64,000 nucleotides of DNA from Brevibacterium oceani (GCF_013623835.1 NZ_JABKDE010000013.1:1-64000), one strand, 5' to 3'; shown: positions 1 through 8,613, numbered from the stretch's first letter. The notes: a model not told the origin generated them from the letters alone. Translations and numbers: made by a program.

Positions 1-70
1 GGTCGGCCTGGGCGTGGATGACGAGTTCGACTGCGCGAGCCTTGAGTTCGTCGGTGTATTTCACTGGCAA
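1..70 (-). CDS. IS3-family transposase OrfA, N-terminus only
   Basis: The reading frame starts with TTG at 70-68, preceded by AAGGAG with 7 nt spacing. It encodes MPVKYTDELKARAVELVIHA and runs off the window edge. The pattern [KR]Y[ST]DELKARAV is typical of the helix-turn-helix N-terminus of IS3 OrfA proteins, which bind the IS ends and are fused to OrfB by programmed frameshift. Only about 23 residues are visible, so the call rests on this motif together with the adjacent inverted-repeat-like end. Confidence 0.6.
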   Translation of the reverse strand, partial: MPVKYTDELKARAVELVIHAQAD

Positions 71-124
71 GAGAGAATCTCCTTCTTCCAATCTCCCTGC
101 CTCTATTATCCCCGGGGCGATTCA
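1..124 (-). mobile_element. End of an IS3-family insertion sequence (partial)
   Basis: Read on the minus strand, the sequence from position 124 begins TGAATCGCCCCGGGGAT. This has the TGAAcCGCCCCGG form common at IS3-family terminal inverted repeats. An OrfA-like start follows about 50 nt inside. The rest of the element lies off the left edge. The boundary falls inside the 3' end of the CHAP gene, so the element appears to have inserted there. The other end and the 3-4 bp target duplication are not visible. Confidence 0.65.
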
Positions 125-954
125 TAGTAGCCGTCGGAGACCTTGTACCAGAGGTCGTCCCATCCGCCCTTGAAGGATTTGCTGTAGTAGCCTTTCACCT
201 TCTGTCCACGCACATAGCACTTCAGCGTCAGCTTGGATCCCTTGGCGTACCAACCCTTCTGCGTCGACTTCAACGTCGCCTTCGACATCTTCTGCGTCTT
301 CGCCATCACCTTGGCGGTCACGGCCTTGGGTGCGGGCTTATTGGTCGATGCCTTTTTGAAGGTGATGAAGTTCGAGGGCCACGTTATTTCAGAGTACCCC
401 TTCATCGTCTTGCCCTTTTTGAGAACCGCGCGACCGCTGTAGCTATGTACCCCTGAATCGTCATAGCTGGTACTCGACACGTAGATTGTCTTCTTGTCCG
501 AGCTGACCCAATCGACATAAGCAACGTGCCCTCTTGGACTCCTGCTGCTTGTATTCCACTGAGCCACATCACCGACCGCCGGAGTCTTGGTCACCTTGAG
601 ACCGTATTTCTTAGCGTTTGAGTCCCATTTGTAGGCGTCACCCATATTGCCGGGATTCTTCATCTTCATCTTGGACAGTCTGAAAGCCACATATTTTGTG
701 CAGTTGTTTCCGTACCTGTCCTTCGGATACCCCCAAGCGGTCGTGCTCTTCTTGTACCCGAATTGCTTGACACAGACTTGGTTCTTCTTTTGGTAGCACG
801 GCCAGGATTTCTGGCTCATTGGTGCTTTCGTTGACTTCGCTGCCGCCGGCGACGCGGACACCGTGGCTTCGGCAACGGAGAGTCCGGCCATACCGACGAC
901 GAGTGCAAGTACGAGCAGAATGCCGATGACGGCACGCTTGCTGATGGCAATCAT
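106..954 (-). pseudogene. Secreted CHAP-domain protein with 3' end replaced by IS sequence
   Basis: The product is 282 aa. A signal peptide (about residues 1-30: basic MIAISKR, hydrophobic VIGILLVLALVVGMAG, AEA-like cleavage region) precedes a CHAP amidase/peptidase domain at about 60-195. The putative catalytic Cys lies in NNCTKYVAFR and the His in PRGHVAYVDWV. A C-terminal SH3-like segment follows. CHAP domains cleave peptidoglycan amide bonds outside the cell. The start ATG at 954 has a G-rich stretch just upstream. The last residues (ESPRG, then TAA) are encoded by the IS3-like terminal repeat, so the SH3-like tail probably lost its last strand. The catalytic domain is intact and a shortened enzyme could still work. 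The alternative is that the IS-like end is a coincidence and this is the natural C-terminus. Confidence 0.7.
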
Positions 955-1190
955 GATGATCCCCCGGGTCAGATGAACAGAATGTTCGCGAAAAAGGAAT
1001 ACCCGGGGTCATCGCGCTCATCAGTTGCGGAACATCAGAGGGAAGTTCTCAGCTGCGGAAGTATCGTCTTTCCCGGTTCAGGTTGAACTCAGTAAATCAT
1101 CACACTCGAGGGTCGACAAGACACTTTCGGTCACAAATACATCACATGCAGTACGTCCGATCGCTGGCCGATCGAGGACCGGCTTGTCGC
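955..1190. other. Intergenic region with an inverted repeat
   Basis: This stretch is the promoter side of the CHAP gene and lies downstream of the CoA-transferase gene. Two copies of CCCCGGGT/ACCCGGGG (962-969 and 1001-1008) face each other about 31 bp apart, each with a GAT/ATC flank. They could be a regulator site or an RNA stem in the leader of the CHAP gene. No gene is recognisable here. Confidence 0.3.
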
Positions 1191-2120
1191 TCACCTTTCG
1201 ATTATCGGCTCGATCGGCAGGTCGTATTCTGCCGCGAAGGCCACCCAGTGGGCTGTCGGCTCTGCGGCGAAGGCGCGTTCGAGCGTTTCATGATCCGATC
1301 CGAGGGCCGCGGCGAGCGCCTTCGCGAAGTGCGGCTCCAGACAGGCGACCGCGACATGACCGTCGGCCGTGGCGTAGGTCCGATAGAAGGGAGTTCCCCC
1401 GCCGAGGTGGCCGCCCGGTGAGCTGAGACCATGCCGTGCAGGCCCTGCCGCCCATCCGGCGGCTTCGTCGAGGACGACCCGCCGAACGATCCCGCGCCGT
1501 GCAGTGCCGTCTCCCGCGCCACCCGCGCTCGCGTTGCCCGCGCCCGCGCCGGCCGAGCCCGTACTGCCCGATCTGCCGGCCCCAACTTGAGCACCCACGC
1601 CCCGCCGCACGTCTCGCTCGCGCAGACCGGCGAGCGCCTCGAGAGCAGCATGCTCACCGCCGAGTACGTCGGCGACGGGGATCGTCGGCATGTGCCCTGG
1701 CACCAGCGTGGCGTGCGCGGCCTGGTAGGTAAGGTCATGGCCGGGGACATCGGCGCGGTCACCGGCGAAGCCGACGATCTCGACATGGACGAGTTCATAC
1801 TCGTCGACGAGCCCCGGCAGGCCGAGTGCGACAGCGGCCTTCGGCCGCATGGCGGTGAGCAGGATGTCCGCCTCGGCGGCGAGCTCCCCCAACCGACCGA
1901 TTCCCGCTGGATCTTTGAGGTCGAGCGTCAGGATCTCCTGCCCTGCAGTGAGTTCCGCATAGTACGCAGGCACGCCGGCCTCGAGGGCATCGCCGGCCGG
2001 CGGCTCGACCTTGATCACGTGTGCCCCGAGGGCGCTCAGACGCGCTGCTGCCAAGGGCCCGGGCAGGTTGCCCGCCAGCGAGATCACTGTGATTCCGTCC
2101 AGGGGCTGATTTGTGCTCAT
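1191..2120 (-). CDS. CaiB/BaiF (class III) CoA-transferase family protein
   Basis: The product is 309 aa. The N-terminus (LDGITVISLAGNLPGPLAA, then LGAHVIKVEPPAGD) is the usual class III start, where a Rossmann-like fold binds CoA. The catalytic Asp is expected in PGHDLTYQA, which matches the family's HD-YQA motif at about residue 130. Members move CoA between carboxylic acids or racemise 2-methylacyl-CoA, and this one resembles the short alpha-methylacyl-CoA racemase branch. A Gly/Ser/Ala-rich linker (about 180-205) interrupts the region that normally reads R-TG-GQ, and the protein is shorter than typical 360-400 aa members. Its start overlaps the upstream hydrolase stop by 4 nt (ATGA), so the two are co-translated. 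Substrate unknown. Confidence 0.85.
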   Translation of the reverse strand: MSTNQPLDGITVISLAGNLPGPLAAARLSALGAHVIKVEPPAGDALEAGVPAYYAELTAGQEILTLDLKDPAGIGRLGELAAEADILLTAMRPKAAVALGLPGLVDEYELVHVEIVGFAGDRADVPGHDLTYQAAHATLVPGHMPTIPVADVLGGEHAALEALAGLRERDVRRGVGAQVGAGRSGSTGSAGAGAGNASAGGAGDGTARRGIVRRVVLDEAAGWAAGPARHGLSSPGGHLGGGTPFYRTYATADGHVAVACLEPHFAKALAAALGSDHETLERAFAAEPTAHWVAFAAEYDLPIEPIIER

Positions 2121-3193
2121 CGTTCCTGATCTCCTTCGCTCAGCTTGACCGCCCCGACCGCCTGGCTCCCGCCGCTTGCAAGGCCATCACTCCCACCGGC
2201 CCGCGCATGCTCCCGCGCCCCTTCCACCACGACCGCGACGATGTCGTCCGGGTGCGATTCGGGCAGCCAGTGCGATGCACCTTCGAGCGGAACGAACCGG
2301 TAGGTTCCCTCGACCCAATGGGCGCTGAGCTCCGCGGTGGTCCGAGTGAAGGCGACATCCTCACTGCCCCAGATGAAACTCGTGGGCACGGTGATCGGGG
2401 TGCTGGGCATCTGGTCGTCAAGCGCCATGGCCCGGTAGTACTTGAGCACGGAGACCAACGCACCCGGTTCGGAGAAGCGCTGAACATACGAGACGGCGAG
2501 GTCGCCAGGCACCGCGCCGCCATAGAGTCCGATGAGCCGCTCACCGTCATTGCGCAGCAGGGAGTTCGCCACCGCCTCGGGGTGGTCCTGGATCGAGCGC
2601 ATGTAATCCATCCGGGCATACTGCTCGTCATCGGTCTTCAGCTGCCGCCCCAGCGCCTTAGGATGCGGGGTCGAGACAACGGTGCAGGTGTGCAGACGCT
2701 GCGGATGGTTCGCGACGAACGGCCATGCGACCACGCCGCCCCAATCGTGGCCGACGAGGTGGAAACGCACGAGTCCGGCGGCGCGGGTCACCTCGGCGAG
2801 GTCGCCGACCAGCTGCGAGACCGCGTAATCCTCGACGCCGCCGGGACGCGCGCCCGGCGAATATCCTCGCTGGTCATAGGCGAAGACACTCATCCCCTGC
2901 GCGAGGAGACCCGCGGCCGTCTCCTCCCAGCACGAGGCGTATTCCGGCCACCCGTGCACGAGAACCGCATCGCCGAGGTCGGGGGCTGGCCGCGCCGGTG
3001 TCGCTCGGAAGGCGCTGAACTCCCCCTGCGACGTCGTCACCGTGAGCGCTTCGGCCGCAGCCGTAGCGGGCAGCTCCTGCAGGCGCGCTGCCACTGAGGC
3101 ATTGTCGAACGGAAACCCAAGGCGGTGCTCGTCGCGGTTCCCACCGCCAGACGGCGCCCCATCCTGGTTCCCATCGGTTGTCGATGACGTCAT
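2117..3193 (-). CDS. Alpha/beta hydrolase, epoxide-hydrolase-like
   Basis: The product is 358 aa. The HGWPE oxyanion-hole motif is followed by YDQRGYSPG. The nucleophile elbow is GHDWGG, with Asp as nucleophile, as in epoxide hydrolases and haloalkane dehalogenases. A later FIWGSEDV acid region and GASHWLPE supply the remaining catalytic Asp and His. HGxP together with GHDWGG is typical of soluble epoxide hydrolases. The start ATG at 3193 has GGAGG 7 nt upstream. The first 40 residues are polar and low-complexity. It is the first gene of a two-gene operon with the CoA-transferase, which suggests conversion of a small organic acid or its epoxide. The true substrate cannot be read from sequence. 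Confidence 0.85.
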   Translation of the reverse strand: MTSSTTDGNQDGAPSGGGNRDEHRLGFPFDNASVAARLQELPATAAAEALTVTTSQGEFSAFRATPARPAPDLGDAVLVHGWPEYASCWEETAAGLLAQGMSVFAYDQRGYSPGARPGGVEDYAVSQLVGDLAEVTRAAGLVRFHLVGHDWGGVVAWPFVANHPQRLHTCTVVSTPHPKALGRQLKTDDEQYARMDYMRSIQDHPEAVANSLLRNDGERLIGLYGGAVPGDLAVSYVQRFSEPGALVSVLKYYRAMALDDQMPSTPITVPTSFIWGSEDVAFTRTTAELSAHWVEGTYRFVPLEGASHWLPESHPDDIVAVVVEGAREHARAGGSDGLASGGSQAVGAVKLSEGDQER

Positions 3194-3335
3194 GCGTCAC
3201 CCTCCTCGCTGAAGGTGTCTCGTCGCGAAGGTGCCTCATCCGAACCGAGGATCAGCGGTTCTGACAGGCCGGTCCTGAACGAACGTACATGAAGCCGGTG
3301 AGCAGTTCAATGATGCGCCTGACAGCGCCCCCTCA

Positions 3336-3373
3336 CCCGGGCGAACGGCGCACCCGCCCTCGCCCGGGCGAAC
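3336..3373. repeat. Short direct repeat CCCGGGCGAAC
   Basis: Two exact 11-bp copies (3336-3346 and 3363-3373) lie 27 bp apart between the hydrolase operon and the sialic acid operon. A related GTTCGCC element sits just downstream. The copies could bind a regulator of the leftward operon. No function can be assigned. Confidence 0.3.
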
Positions 3374-3450
3374 AGTTCGCCACACCTGAATAAACGGTTC
3401 GCCGTCGCGATTCGAGGTTGTGCCGCACGGCACATTCCCGTAGATTCTAA

Positions 3451-3477
3451 ACATAGGACATCATACGTCTTATGTAT
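3451..3477 (+). promoter_or_regulatory. Candidate operator upstream of the sialic acid operon
   Basis: The sequence ATACGTCTTATGTAT (3463-3477) is an ATAC-N7-GTAT inverted repeat. It also overlaps a longer ACATAGGAC/GTCTTATGT inverted repeat starting at 3451. The 8-mer ATACGTCT recurs at 9426-9433, in front of the GntR regulator gene. Its position 63-89 nt before the symporter start fits an operator for the locus regulator. Palindromy and sharing are seen; binding is inferred. Confidence 0.5.
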
Positions 3478-3539
3478 CGGTGTCTGCTGTATCAGTCGGG
3501 ACCTCGCGCTTCGGTCCCCTACGAATTTGAGGAGGGAGG

Positions 3540-5171
3540 ATGGACGCTCCGGGACTCGGCGGCCTCAATTGGGCCGTGATCATCATCTATCTGCTCGCTA
3601 CACTCGGCATCGGCGTCTGGTTCACCCGGCGAGCCAGCGGAGGAACAGAGGAGTTCTTCAAGGCCAGCGGGCGGATCCCGGCATGGGCGGCGGGCTTCTC
3701 GATCTACGCGACGACGCTGTCGGCGATCACCTACATGTCCACGCCGGAGCAGGCCTTCCTCAGCGACTGGTCGTATGCCGCCGGCAACATCGCGATCTTC
3801 GCGATCGTCCCGCTGCTCGTCATCTTCTATATCCCCTTCTTCCGCAAGCTCGAGGTCACCACGGCCTATGAGTACCTCGAGGAGCGATTCGGGCCGAGCA
3901 TCCGCGTGCTCGGCTCTGTCCTCTTCGTCCTCTTCCACATCGGCCGCGTCGCCATCGTCATCTACCTGCCGACCCTGGCCATCACCTCGGTCACCGACAT
4001 CAACCCAGCGCTCGTCGCCTGGGCCGTCGGCGTGCTCTCGGTCGTCTACACCTTCCTCGGCGGCATCGAGGGTGTCATCTGGTCCGATGTCGTCCAGGGC
4101 ATCATCCTCCTCGTCGGTGCGGGAGTCATCCTCGTCTTCGGCATCATGGCCCTCGACGGCGGTCTGGCCACGGTCGCCGCCGACGCCGCAGCCGATGACA
4201 AGTTCATCTCCGCGGACAACTGGAAGTTCGGCGGAGCGGCCGCGGCGATCCCGATCGTCTTCCTCGGCCCGGTGTTCAACAACCTGCACCAGTACACCGC
4301 GAGCCAGGACGTCGTCCAGCGCTACCAGACCACGGACTCCCCGAAGTCGACGGCCCGTTCGCTCATCGTCAACGGCTTCCTCGCGCTCCTGACGATTCCT
4401 CTCTTCTACGGAATCGGCACCGTCCTCTACAGCTTCTACCAGCATTCGGAGTCCCTGCCGGAAGGTTTCAACACCTCGGCGCTGGTGCCCTACTTCGCGG
4501 TCACCGCACTGCCGGCCGGCATCTCGGGTCTGCTCATCGCCGCGATCTTCGCCGCGGCACCGTCGACGATCTCCTCGAGCCTCAACTCGATCTCCGCATG
4601 CGTGACCGTCGACATCCGCGACCGCTTCTTCCCTCCCAAGGACGGGGCGCCCCGCACCGGGGTCGGATTCTCCCGCGCCGTCATCGTCATCGTCGGCGCC
4701 CTGTCCGTCGGGGCCGCGCTCTACCTCTCGGCGACCGACCAGGCTCAGACATGGGACCTGTTCCTCTCGATCACCGGGCTCTTCGGCGTCCCGCTGGCCG
4801 GAGTGTTCGCGCTCGGCATCTTCACGAAGCGGGCGAACACCTCTGGCGTGCTCGGCGGGCTCATCCTCGGCGCCGGCCTGGCATGGATCGTCCAGGAGCA
4901 GGCTGGGCTCACGCCGTTCATGGTCTCGACCGTCGCGTTCATCGGCGCCCTGGTCTTCGGCTACCTGGTCTCGCTGCTCACCGGCGCGATGCGGCGCGGC
5001 CGGACCGGTCACGATGTGCTGCCGCTGACCATCTACGGCAAGCGCGCCGCCTACACCCGCCGAGTCCCGACTCGGCCCACCACCCCCGCCGAGGCGGTCA
5101 CCGCTTCCCCGGCCACCGCCGCCTCGGCGACGGCACACACGAACGATACGCAAGGAAAGAACCATGACTGA
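3540..5171 (+). CDS. Sodium:solute symporter (SSS family), probable sialic acid transporter
   Basis: The product is 543 aa with about 13 hydrophobic segments. It opens with LNWAVIIIYLLATLGIGVWF and the family motif region WAAGFSIYATTLSAITYM, and contains the SSS signature area around FLGGIEGVIWSDVVQG. These carriers bring substrate across the membrane with Na+. Specificity for N-acetylneuraminate is inferred from the next three genes, which form the nan pathway, and SSS-type NanT carriers are known in other bacteria. The start ATG at 3540 follows AGGAGG, although the spacing is short (4 nt). It overlaps the lyase gene by 8 nt. The C-terminal 40 residues are a Thr/Ala/Pro-rich cytoplasmic tail. 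Transcription probably starts near the candidate operator at 3451-3477. Confidence 0.85.
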   Translation: MDAPGLGGLNWAVIIIYLLATLGIGVWFTRRASGGTEEFFKASGRIPAWAAGFSIYATTLSAITYMSTPEQAFLSDWSYAAGNIAIFAIVPLLVIFYIPFFRKLEVTTAYEYLEERFGPSIRVLGSVLFVLFHIGRVAIVIYLPTLAITSVTDINPALVAWAVGVLSVVYTFLGGIEGVIWSDVVQGIILLVGAGVILVFGIMALDGGLATVAADAAADDKFISADNWKFGGAAAAIPIVFLGPVFNNLHQYTASQDVVQRYQTTDSPKSTARSLIVNGFLALLTIPLFYGIGTVLYSFYQHSESLPEGFNTSALVPYFAVTALPAGISGLLIAAIFAAAPSTISSSLNSISACVTVDIRDRFFPPKDGAPRTGVGFSRAVIVIVGALSVGAALYLSATDQAQTWDLFLSITGLFGVPLAGVFALGIFTKRANTSGVLGGLILGAGLAWIVQEQAGLTPFMVSTVAFIGALVFGYLVSLLTGAMRRGRTGHDVLPLTIYGKRAAYTRRVPTRPTTPAEAVTASPATAASATAHTNDTQGKNHD

Positions 5172-6081
5172 CTTCCACGGAATCATCCCCCCGCTGCTGA
5201 CCCCGCTCACCTCCGGCGGTGAGATCGACCGTGCCGGCATCGCCGCCCTCGTCGACCACCTCGTCGATGGAGGGGTGCACGGCATCTTCGCGCTCGGTTC
5301 CTCCGGTGAAGTCCCGTACCTGACGAACGCCGAACGCGACCTCGTGCTGTCGACGGCGATCGACGCCGCGGACGGCCGAGGGCCCGTCCTCGTGGGCATC
5401 AGCGAGCAGACGACGACCCGCACCCGCGATGAGGCCGACCGTCTGCTGGCCATCGGCGGGGACGCGGCCGTGGTCACCACGCCGTTCTATGCCCTGTCCG
5501 ACGCCGCCGAGGTGGAGCGCCACCTGCGCGCCGTCGCCGCCCATATCAACGTCCCCCTCTTCGCCTATGACGTGCCCGTGCGCACGCACATGAAGATGCC
5601 GCTCGACGTCCTCGTCCGCCTCGCCGAGGAGGGTGTGCTCGCCGGAGTCAAGGACTCCTCCGGTGACGACGTCGGCTTCCGCCGCCTGCTGCTGGCGACG
5701 AAGCACCTGCCCGACTTCGCCGTGTTCACTGGCCACGAGGTGGTCACCGACGGTGCGATGCTCGGCGGCGCGGCGGGCATCGTTCCCGGCCTCGGCAATG
5801 TCGACCCCGCCGGATACGTGCGCATCTATGACGCGGCGAAGGCCGGCGACTGGACGGCCGCGACTGCCGAGCAGGATCGCGTGGCCAGACTGTTCGGCAT
5901 CACCGGGGCTGCCACCCCGGGGCGCGTGTCCGCCGGTGCCGCCGGGCTCGGTGGGTTCAAGACCGCCCTGCAGCTCATGGGCGTCATCGGCTCGAACCGG
6001 ATGGCCGAGCCGATGGAGGCCCTCGACGCCGCCGAGACCGAGCGCGTCCGCGAGATCGTCGCCGCCGCAGGACTGCTGTGA
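5164..6081 (+). CDS. nanA: N-acetylneuraminate lyase / DapA-family aldolase
   Basis: The product is 305 aa with the (beta/alpha)8 fold of the DHDPS/NAL family. The phosphate/carboxylate-binding motif is GSSGE (about 46-50). The catalytic Tyr is in LFAYDVP (Tyr135), and the Schiff-base Lys is in AGVKDSSGD (Lys163). In this family NanA splits sialic acid into ManNAc and pyruvate. The assignment over DapA rests on context: a Na+ symporter precedes it, and a ROK kinase and ManNAc-6-P epimerase follow. AAGGAAAG lies just before the ATG. Both neighbours overlap it, so it is translationally coupled. Other DapA-family aldolases, such as keto-deoxy sugar acid lyases, remain possible. Confidence 0.85.
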   Translation: MTDFHGIIPPLLTPLTSGGEIDRAGIAALVDHLVDGGVHGIFALGSSGEVPYLTNAERDLVLSTAIDAADGRGPVLVGISEQTTTRTRDEADRLLAIGGDAAVVTTPFYALSDAAEVERHLRAVAAHINVPLFAYDVPVRTHMKMPLDVLVRLAEEGVLAGVKDSSGDDVGFRRLLLATKHLPDFAVFTGHEVVTDGAMLGGAAGIVPGLGNVDPAGYVRIYDAAKAGDWTAATAEQDRVARLFGITGAATPGRVSAGAAGLGGFKTALQLMGVIGSNRMAEPMEALDAAETERVREIVAAAGLL

Positions 6082-7133
6082 CCCTGCCCGCCACCGTCGC
6101 CGTCGATGTCGGAGGCACGAAGATCCGTGCCGGTTCCGTCATCGACGGACGTCTCGCGCACGTGCGCGGCGTGCCGACCCCGGCGACCGCGGGCGCCGAA
6201 GCCGTCCTCGACACCATCGCCGAGGTGGCCGCCGCCGTCATCGCGGAGACGCAGAGTGCGCGTGCCGCCGCCGAGTCGGGCCTGATGTGGCGTATCGGCG
6301 GCGGTGCGGCCGGGGTCATCGATCCCGCGAGCGGCATCGTCGTCTCGGCGACGGATTCGCTGTCCGGTTGGGCCGGCACCGAACTGACCGCCGAACTCTC
6401 GGCTCGCACCGGGCTGCCGGTCCGCGCCGTCAACGATGTCCACGCCCACGCCCTCGGTGAGGCAAGCGCCGGAGCCTCCCGCTACTCGAGCAGTTCGCTG
6501 CTCGTCGCGGCCGGCACCGGCATCGGCGGCGGCTTCATCACCGACGGACGCCTGCTCACCGGGCGAAATGCCGCTGCCGGGCACATCGGGCATGTCCCGG
6601 TCGCCGCTGCTGCCGGGCTGGCCTGCCCGTGTGGGGGCACCGGACACGTCGAGGCCATCGCCTCGGGCCCGGCCATCCTCGCCGCTTACCGACGGTTGGT
6701 GCGAGACGAAGACACCACCACCTCGGCGCAGCTTGGCGCATGCACCTCGGCGCCGGCCGACACCCGCGCATTGGCGGCGGCCGCCTCGGCGGGGGATGAT
6801 CTCGCCGTTCGAGCCTTCGATATCGGGGCACGTGCCCTGGGATCGGCACTCGGCGGCATTGCGAACGTCCTCTCTCCCGAGGTCATCGTCGTCGGCGGCG
6901 GCCTCGCCGAGATGGACGAGACCTGGTGGGCACCCCTCCGCGATGCCTTCGCCGCCGAACTCACCCCCGCCACAGCCGGCCTGAGCCTGCGGAAGGCAGA
7001 ATTGGGACAGGACGCGGCCCTCATCGGCGCGGCAGGACTGTGGGCAGACGGATTCGCCCCACGCACCGGCACGTACACGCAACGCACCGGCACGAGCACC
7101 CCACGCACCGGCACGAAGAAGGAGTCTCACTGA
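6078..7133 (+). CDS. nanK: ROK-family kinase, probable N-acetylmannosamine kinase
   Basis: The product is 351 aa. The ATP phosphate-1 motif is VDVGGTKIRAG at the N-terminus. The ROK core includes AAGTGIGGGFITDG and the GHIGH region, then CPCGGTGHVE. The usual zinc motif is CxCGxxGCxE; here the last Cys is His, so metal binding may differ. The enzyme would phosphorylate ManNAc to ManNAc-6-P. The start is GTG in a GTGA overlap with the lyase stop. The last 22 residues are three tandem copies of a PRTGT-type unit, encoded by a 63-bp triplication, and are unlikely to belong to the fold. The stop overlaps the next start (TGATG). A glucokinase role is less likely given the neighbours. Confidence 0.85.
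   Translation: MTLPATVAVDVGGTKIRAGSVIDGRLAHVRGVPTPATAGAEAVLDTIAEVAAAVIAETQSARAAAESGLMWRIGGGAAGVIDPASGIVVSATDSLSGWAGTELTAELSARTGLPVRAVNDVHAHALGEASAGASRYSSSSLLVAAGTGIGGGFITDGRLLTGRNAAAGHIGHVPVAAAAGLACPCGGTGHVEAIASGPAILAAYRRLVRDEDTTTSAQLGACTSAPADTRALAAAASAGDDLAVRAFDIGARALGSALGGIANVLSPEVIVVGGGLAEMDETWWAPLRDAFAAELTPATAGLSLRKAELGQDAALIGAAGLWADGFAPRTGTYTQRTGTSTPRTGTKKESH
7059..7121 (+). repeat. Three tandem 21-bp repeats in the 3' end of the kinase gene
   Basis: The units at 7059-7079, 7080-7100 and 7101-7121 share the core CACGCACCGGCACG, with a few changes between copies. They encode repeated PRTGTxT heptapeptides. The last unit also carries the AAGGAG ribosome binding site of the epimerase gene, so changes in copy number could affect both the kinase tail and coupling to the next gene. 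Confidence 0.85.
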
Positions 7134-7819
7134 TGCTGTCGAAGACCGAGATACTCACGGCGCTGCACGGGCGGCTCATCGTCTCCGTGCAGGCCTATCC
7201 GGGCGAGCCCATGCGCGATCCGAAGACGATGGCGCAGATCGCTGCCTCGGCGGTAGCCGGAGGTGCGGCAGCCGTGCGCGTACAGGGTCTCGGCGACATC
7301 CAGGCGACGCGATCGGCCGTCGAGGTTCCCGTCATCGGACTGTGGAAAGACGGCAGAGAAGGCGTCGTCATCACGCCGACGTTCCAGCACGCCTACGCCG
7401 TGGCTCTGGCCGGCTCTCACATCGTCGCCCTCGACGGAACCCGGCGCGAACGCCCCGACGGCCTGAGTTTGACCGAGACGATCGGCCGCCTCCACGACCG
7501 GACGAATGCGCTGGTCATGACCGATTGCGGCAGCCTCGACGATGCCCTGGCCGCAGCGGATGCGGGCGCCGACATCATCGGCACGACCCTGGCCGGCTAC
7601 ACTGGCGAGCGCGGGGCGACCGACGGACCAGACCTTGAGCTCATCAGCGACATCCGCGATGCCGGGCTGAGCCGGTTCCTCGTCGCCGAGGGCCGCATCC
7701 ACTCCCCCGCGCAGGCGGCCGCCGCCCGTGAAGCCGGCGCCGAGGCGGTCGTCGTCGGCACCGCGATCACCCACCCGGCGACGATCTCGTCCTGGTTCGC
7801 CGAGGCCGTCGAAGGCTGA
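7133..7819 (+). CDS. nanE: N-acetylmannosamine-6-phosphate 2-epimerase
   Basis: The product is 228 aa with the NanE TIM-barrel pattern. It starts LHGRLIVSVQAYPGEPM, then shows AVRVQG and GLWKDGREGVVITPT, where the epimerase catalytic Lys lies in the GLxK segment. HIVALDGTRR, MTDCGSLDDAL, GTTLAGYT and AEGRIHSP follow, and VVVGTAITHP forms the phosphate site. It converts ManNAc-6-P to GlcNAc-6-P. ATG at 7133 overlaps the kinase stop (TGATG), and AAGGAG lies at 7119-7124. GlcNAc-6-P would next need NagA, which is not in this window, and then NagB, which converges from the other side. Confidence 0.92.
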   Translation: MLSKTEILTALHGRLIVSVQAYPGEPMRDPKTMAQIAASAVAGGAAAVRVQGLGDIQATRSAVEVPVIGLWKDGREGVVITPTFQHAYAVALAGSHIVALDGTRRERPDGLSLTETIGRLHDRTNALVMTDCGSLDDALAAADAGADIIGTTLAGYTGERGATDGPDLELISDIRDAGLSRFLVAEGRIHSPAQAAAAREAGAEAVVVGTAITHPATISSWFAEAVEG

Positions 7820-7830
7820 GAAGCCATCTC

Positions 7831-8613
7831 TCAGAGGTGCTGCCAGTCCGGCTTGTTCGCGTAGGAATGGCGATAGTAGTCGGCCAGCTGCAGCCGTGAG
7901 GCCGCCGCATCGTCGATGAGCACGGTCACGTGCGGGTGCATCTGCAGCACCGTCGCCGGCCACATCGCCGAGACCGGCCCTTCGATCATCTGGTGCACCG
8001 CCTCGGCCTTGGCGCCGCCGGTGGCGATGAGGACGAGATGCTTCGCCTCCATGATCGTGGCCAACCCCTGGGTCAGGCACAGCGGGGGCACCTGGTCGAC
8101 ATCTCCGTCGAAGAACCGTGCATTGTCGAGACGCGTCTGCTTCGTCAGCGTCTTCACTCGCGTCCGCGAGGCCAGCGACGATCCGGGTTCGTTGAACGCG
8201 ATGTGACCGTCGGTGCCGATCCCGAGGATCTGCAGATCGATTCCACCTGCCTCGGCGATCGCCTCCTCATACTCCGCCGAGGCGGCCGCGAGATCCGCAG
8301 CCGATCCCTCGGGTCCGTGGACGGCTCGCGGGGCGAAATCGACTCGAGCGGCGATCTGCGCGTCGATGACGTTGCGGTAGCGCTGGGGATGGTCGTCGGC
8401 GATGCCGACGTATTCGTCGAGCATGAAGGCCTGCGCATGAGCGAAGGACAGGCCGTCGCTGGTGTGTCGGCTGGTCAGTTCGTCGTAGATGCGCAGCGGA
8501 CTGGAACCGGTGGCCAGACCGAGAACCGGTGCCGCCTCTGTGCGCAGGAGCCTCTCGACGGCGTCGGCGGCGAGTTCGGCCAGGGTGCGCTCTTCGGCAA
8601 TGACGACCTCCAT
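7831..8613 (-). CDS. nagB: Glucosamine-6-phosphate deaminase
   Basis: The product is 260 aa, normal for NagB. Motifs are GLATGSSPL (phosphate loop), AFMLDEYVGI with the catalytic Asp-Glu pair, and LGIGTDGHIAFNEPG with the active-site His and Asn-Glu. It converts glucosamine-6-P to fructose-6-P and ammonia, feeding sialic acid and GlcNAc carbon into glycolysis. Its start ATG overlaps the regulator stop (TGATG at 8611-8615), so it is cotranscribed with the GntR gene. It converges on nanE with only 11 bp between stops. No allosteric assignment is attempted. Confidence 0.95.
   Translation of the reverse strand: MEVVIAEERTLAELAADAVERLLRTEAAPVLGLATGSSPLRIYDELTSRHTSDGLSFAHAQAFMLDEYVGIADDHPQRYRNVIDAQIAARVDFAPRAVHGPEGSAADLAAASAEYEEAIAEAGGIDLQILGIGTDGHIAFNEPGSSLASRTRVKTLTKQTRLDNARFFDGDVDQVPPLCLTQGLATIMEAKHLVLIATGGAKAEAVHQMIEGPVSAMWPATVLQMHPHVTVLIDDAAASRLQLADYYRHSYANKPDWQHL

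Noticed and set aside
3519-5480. Long minus-strand open frame opposite the symporter and lyase genes
   Set aside because: It is Arg/Asp/Gly-rich with no motif and lies antisense to well supported genes. Such frames are common in high-GC DNA.
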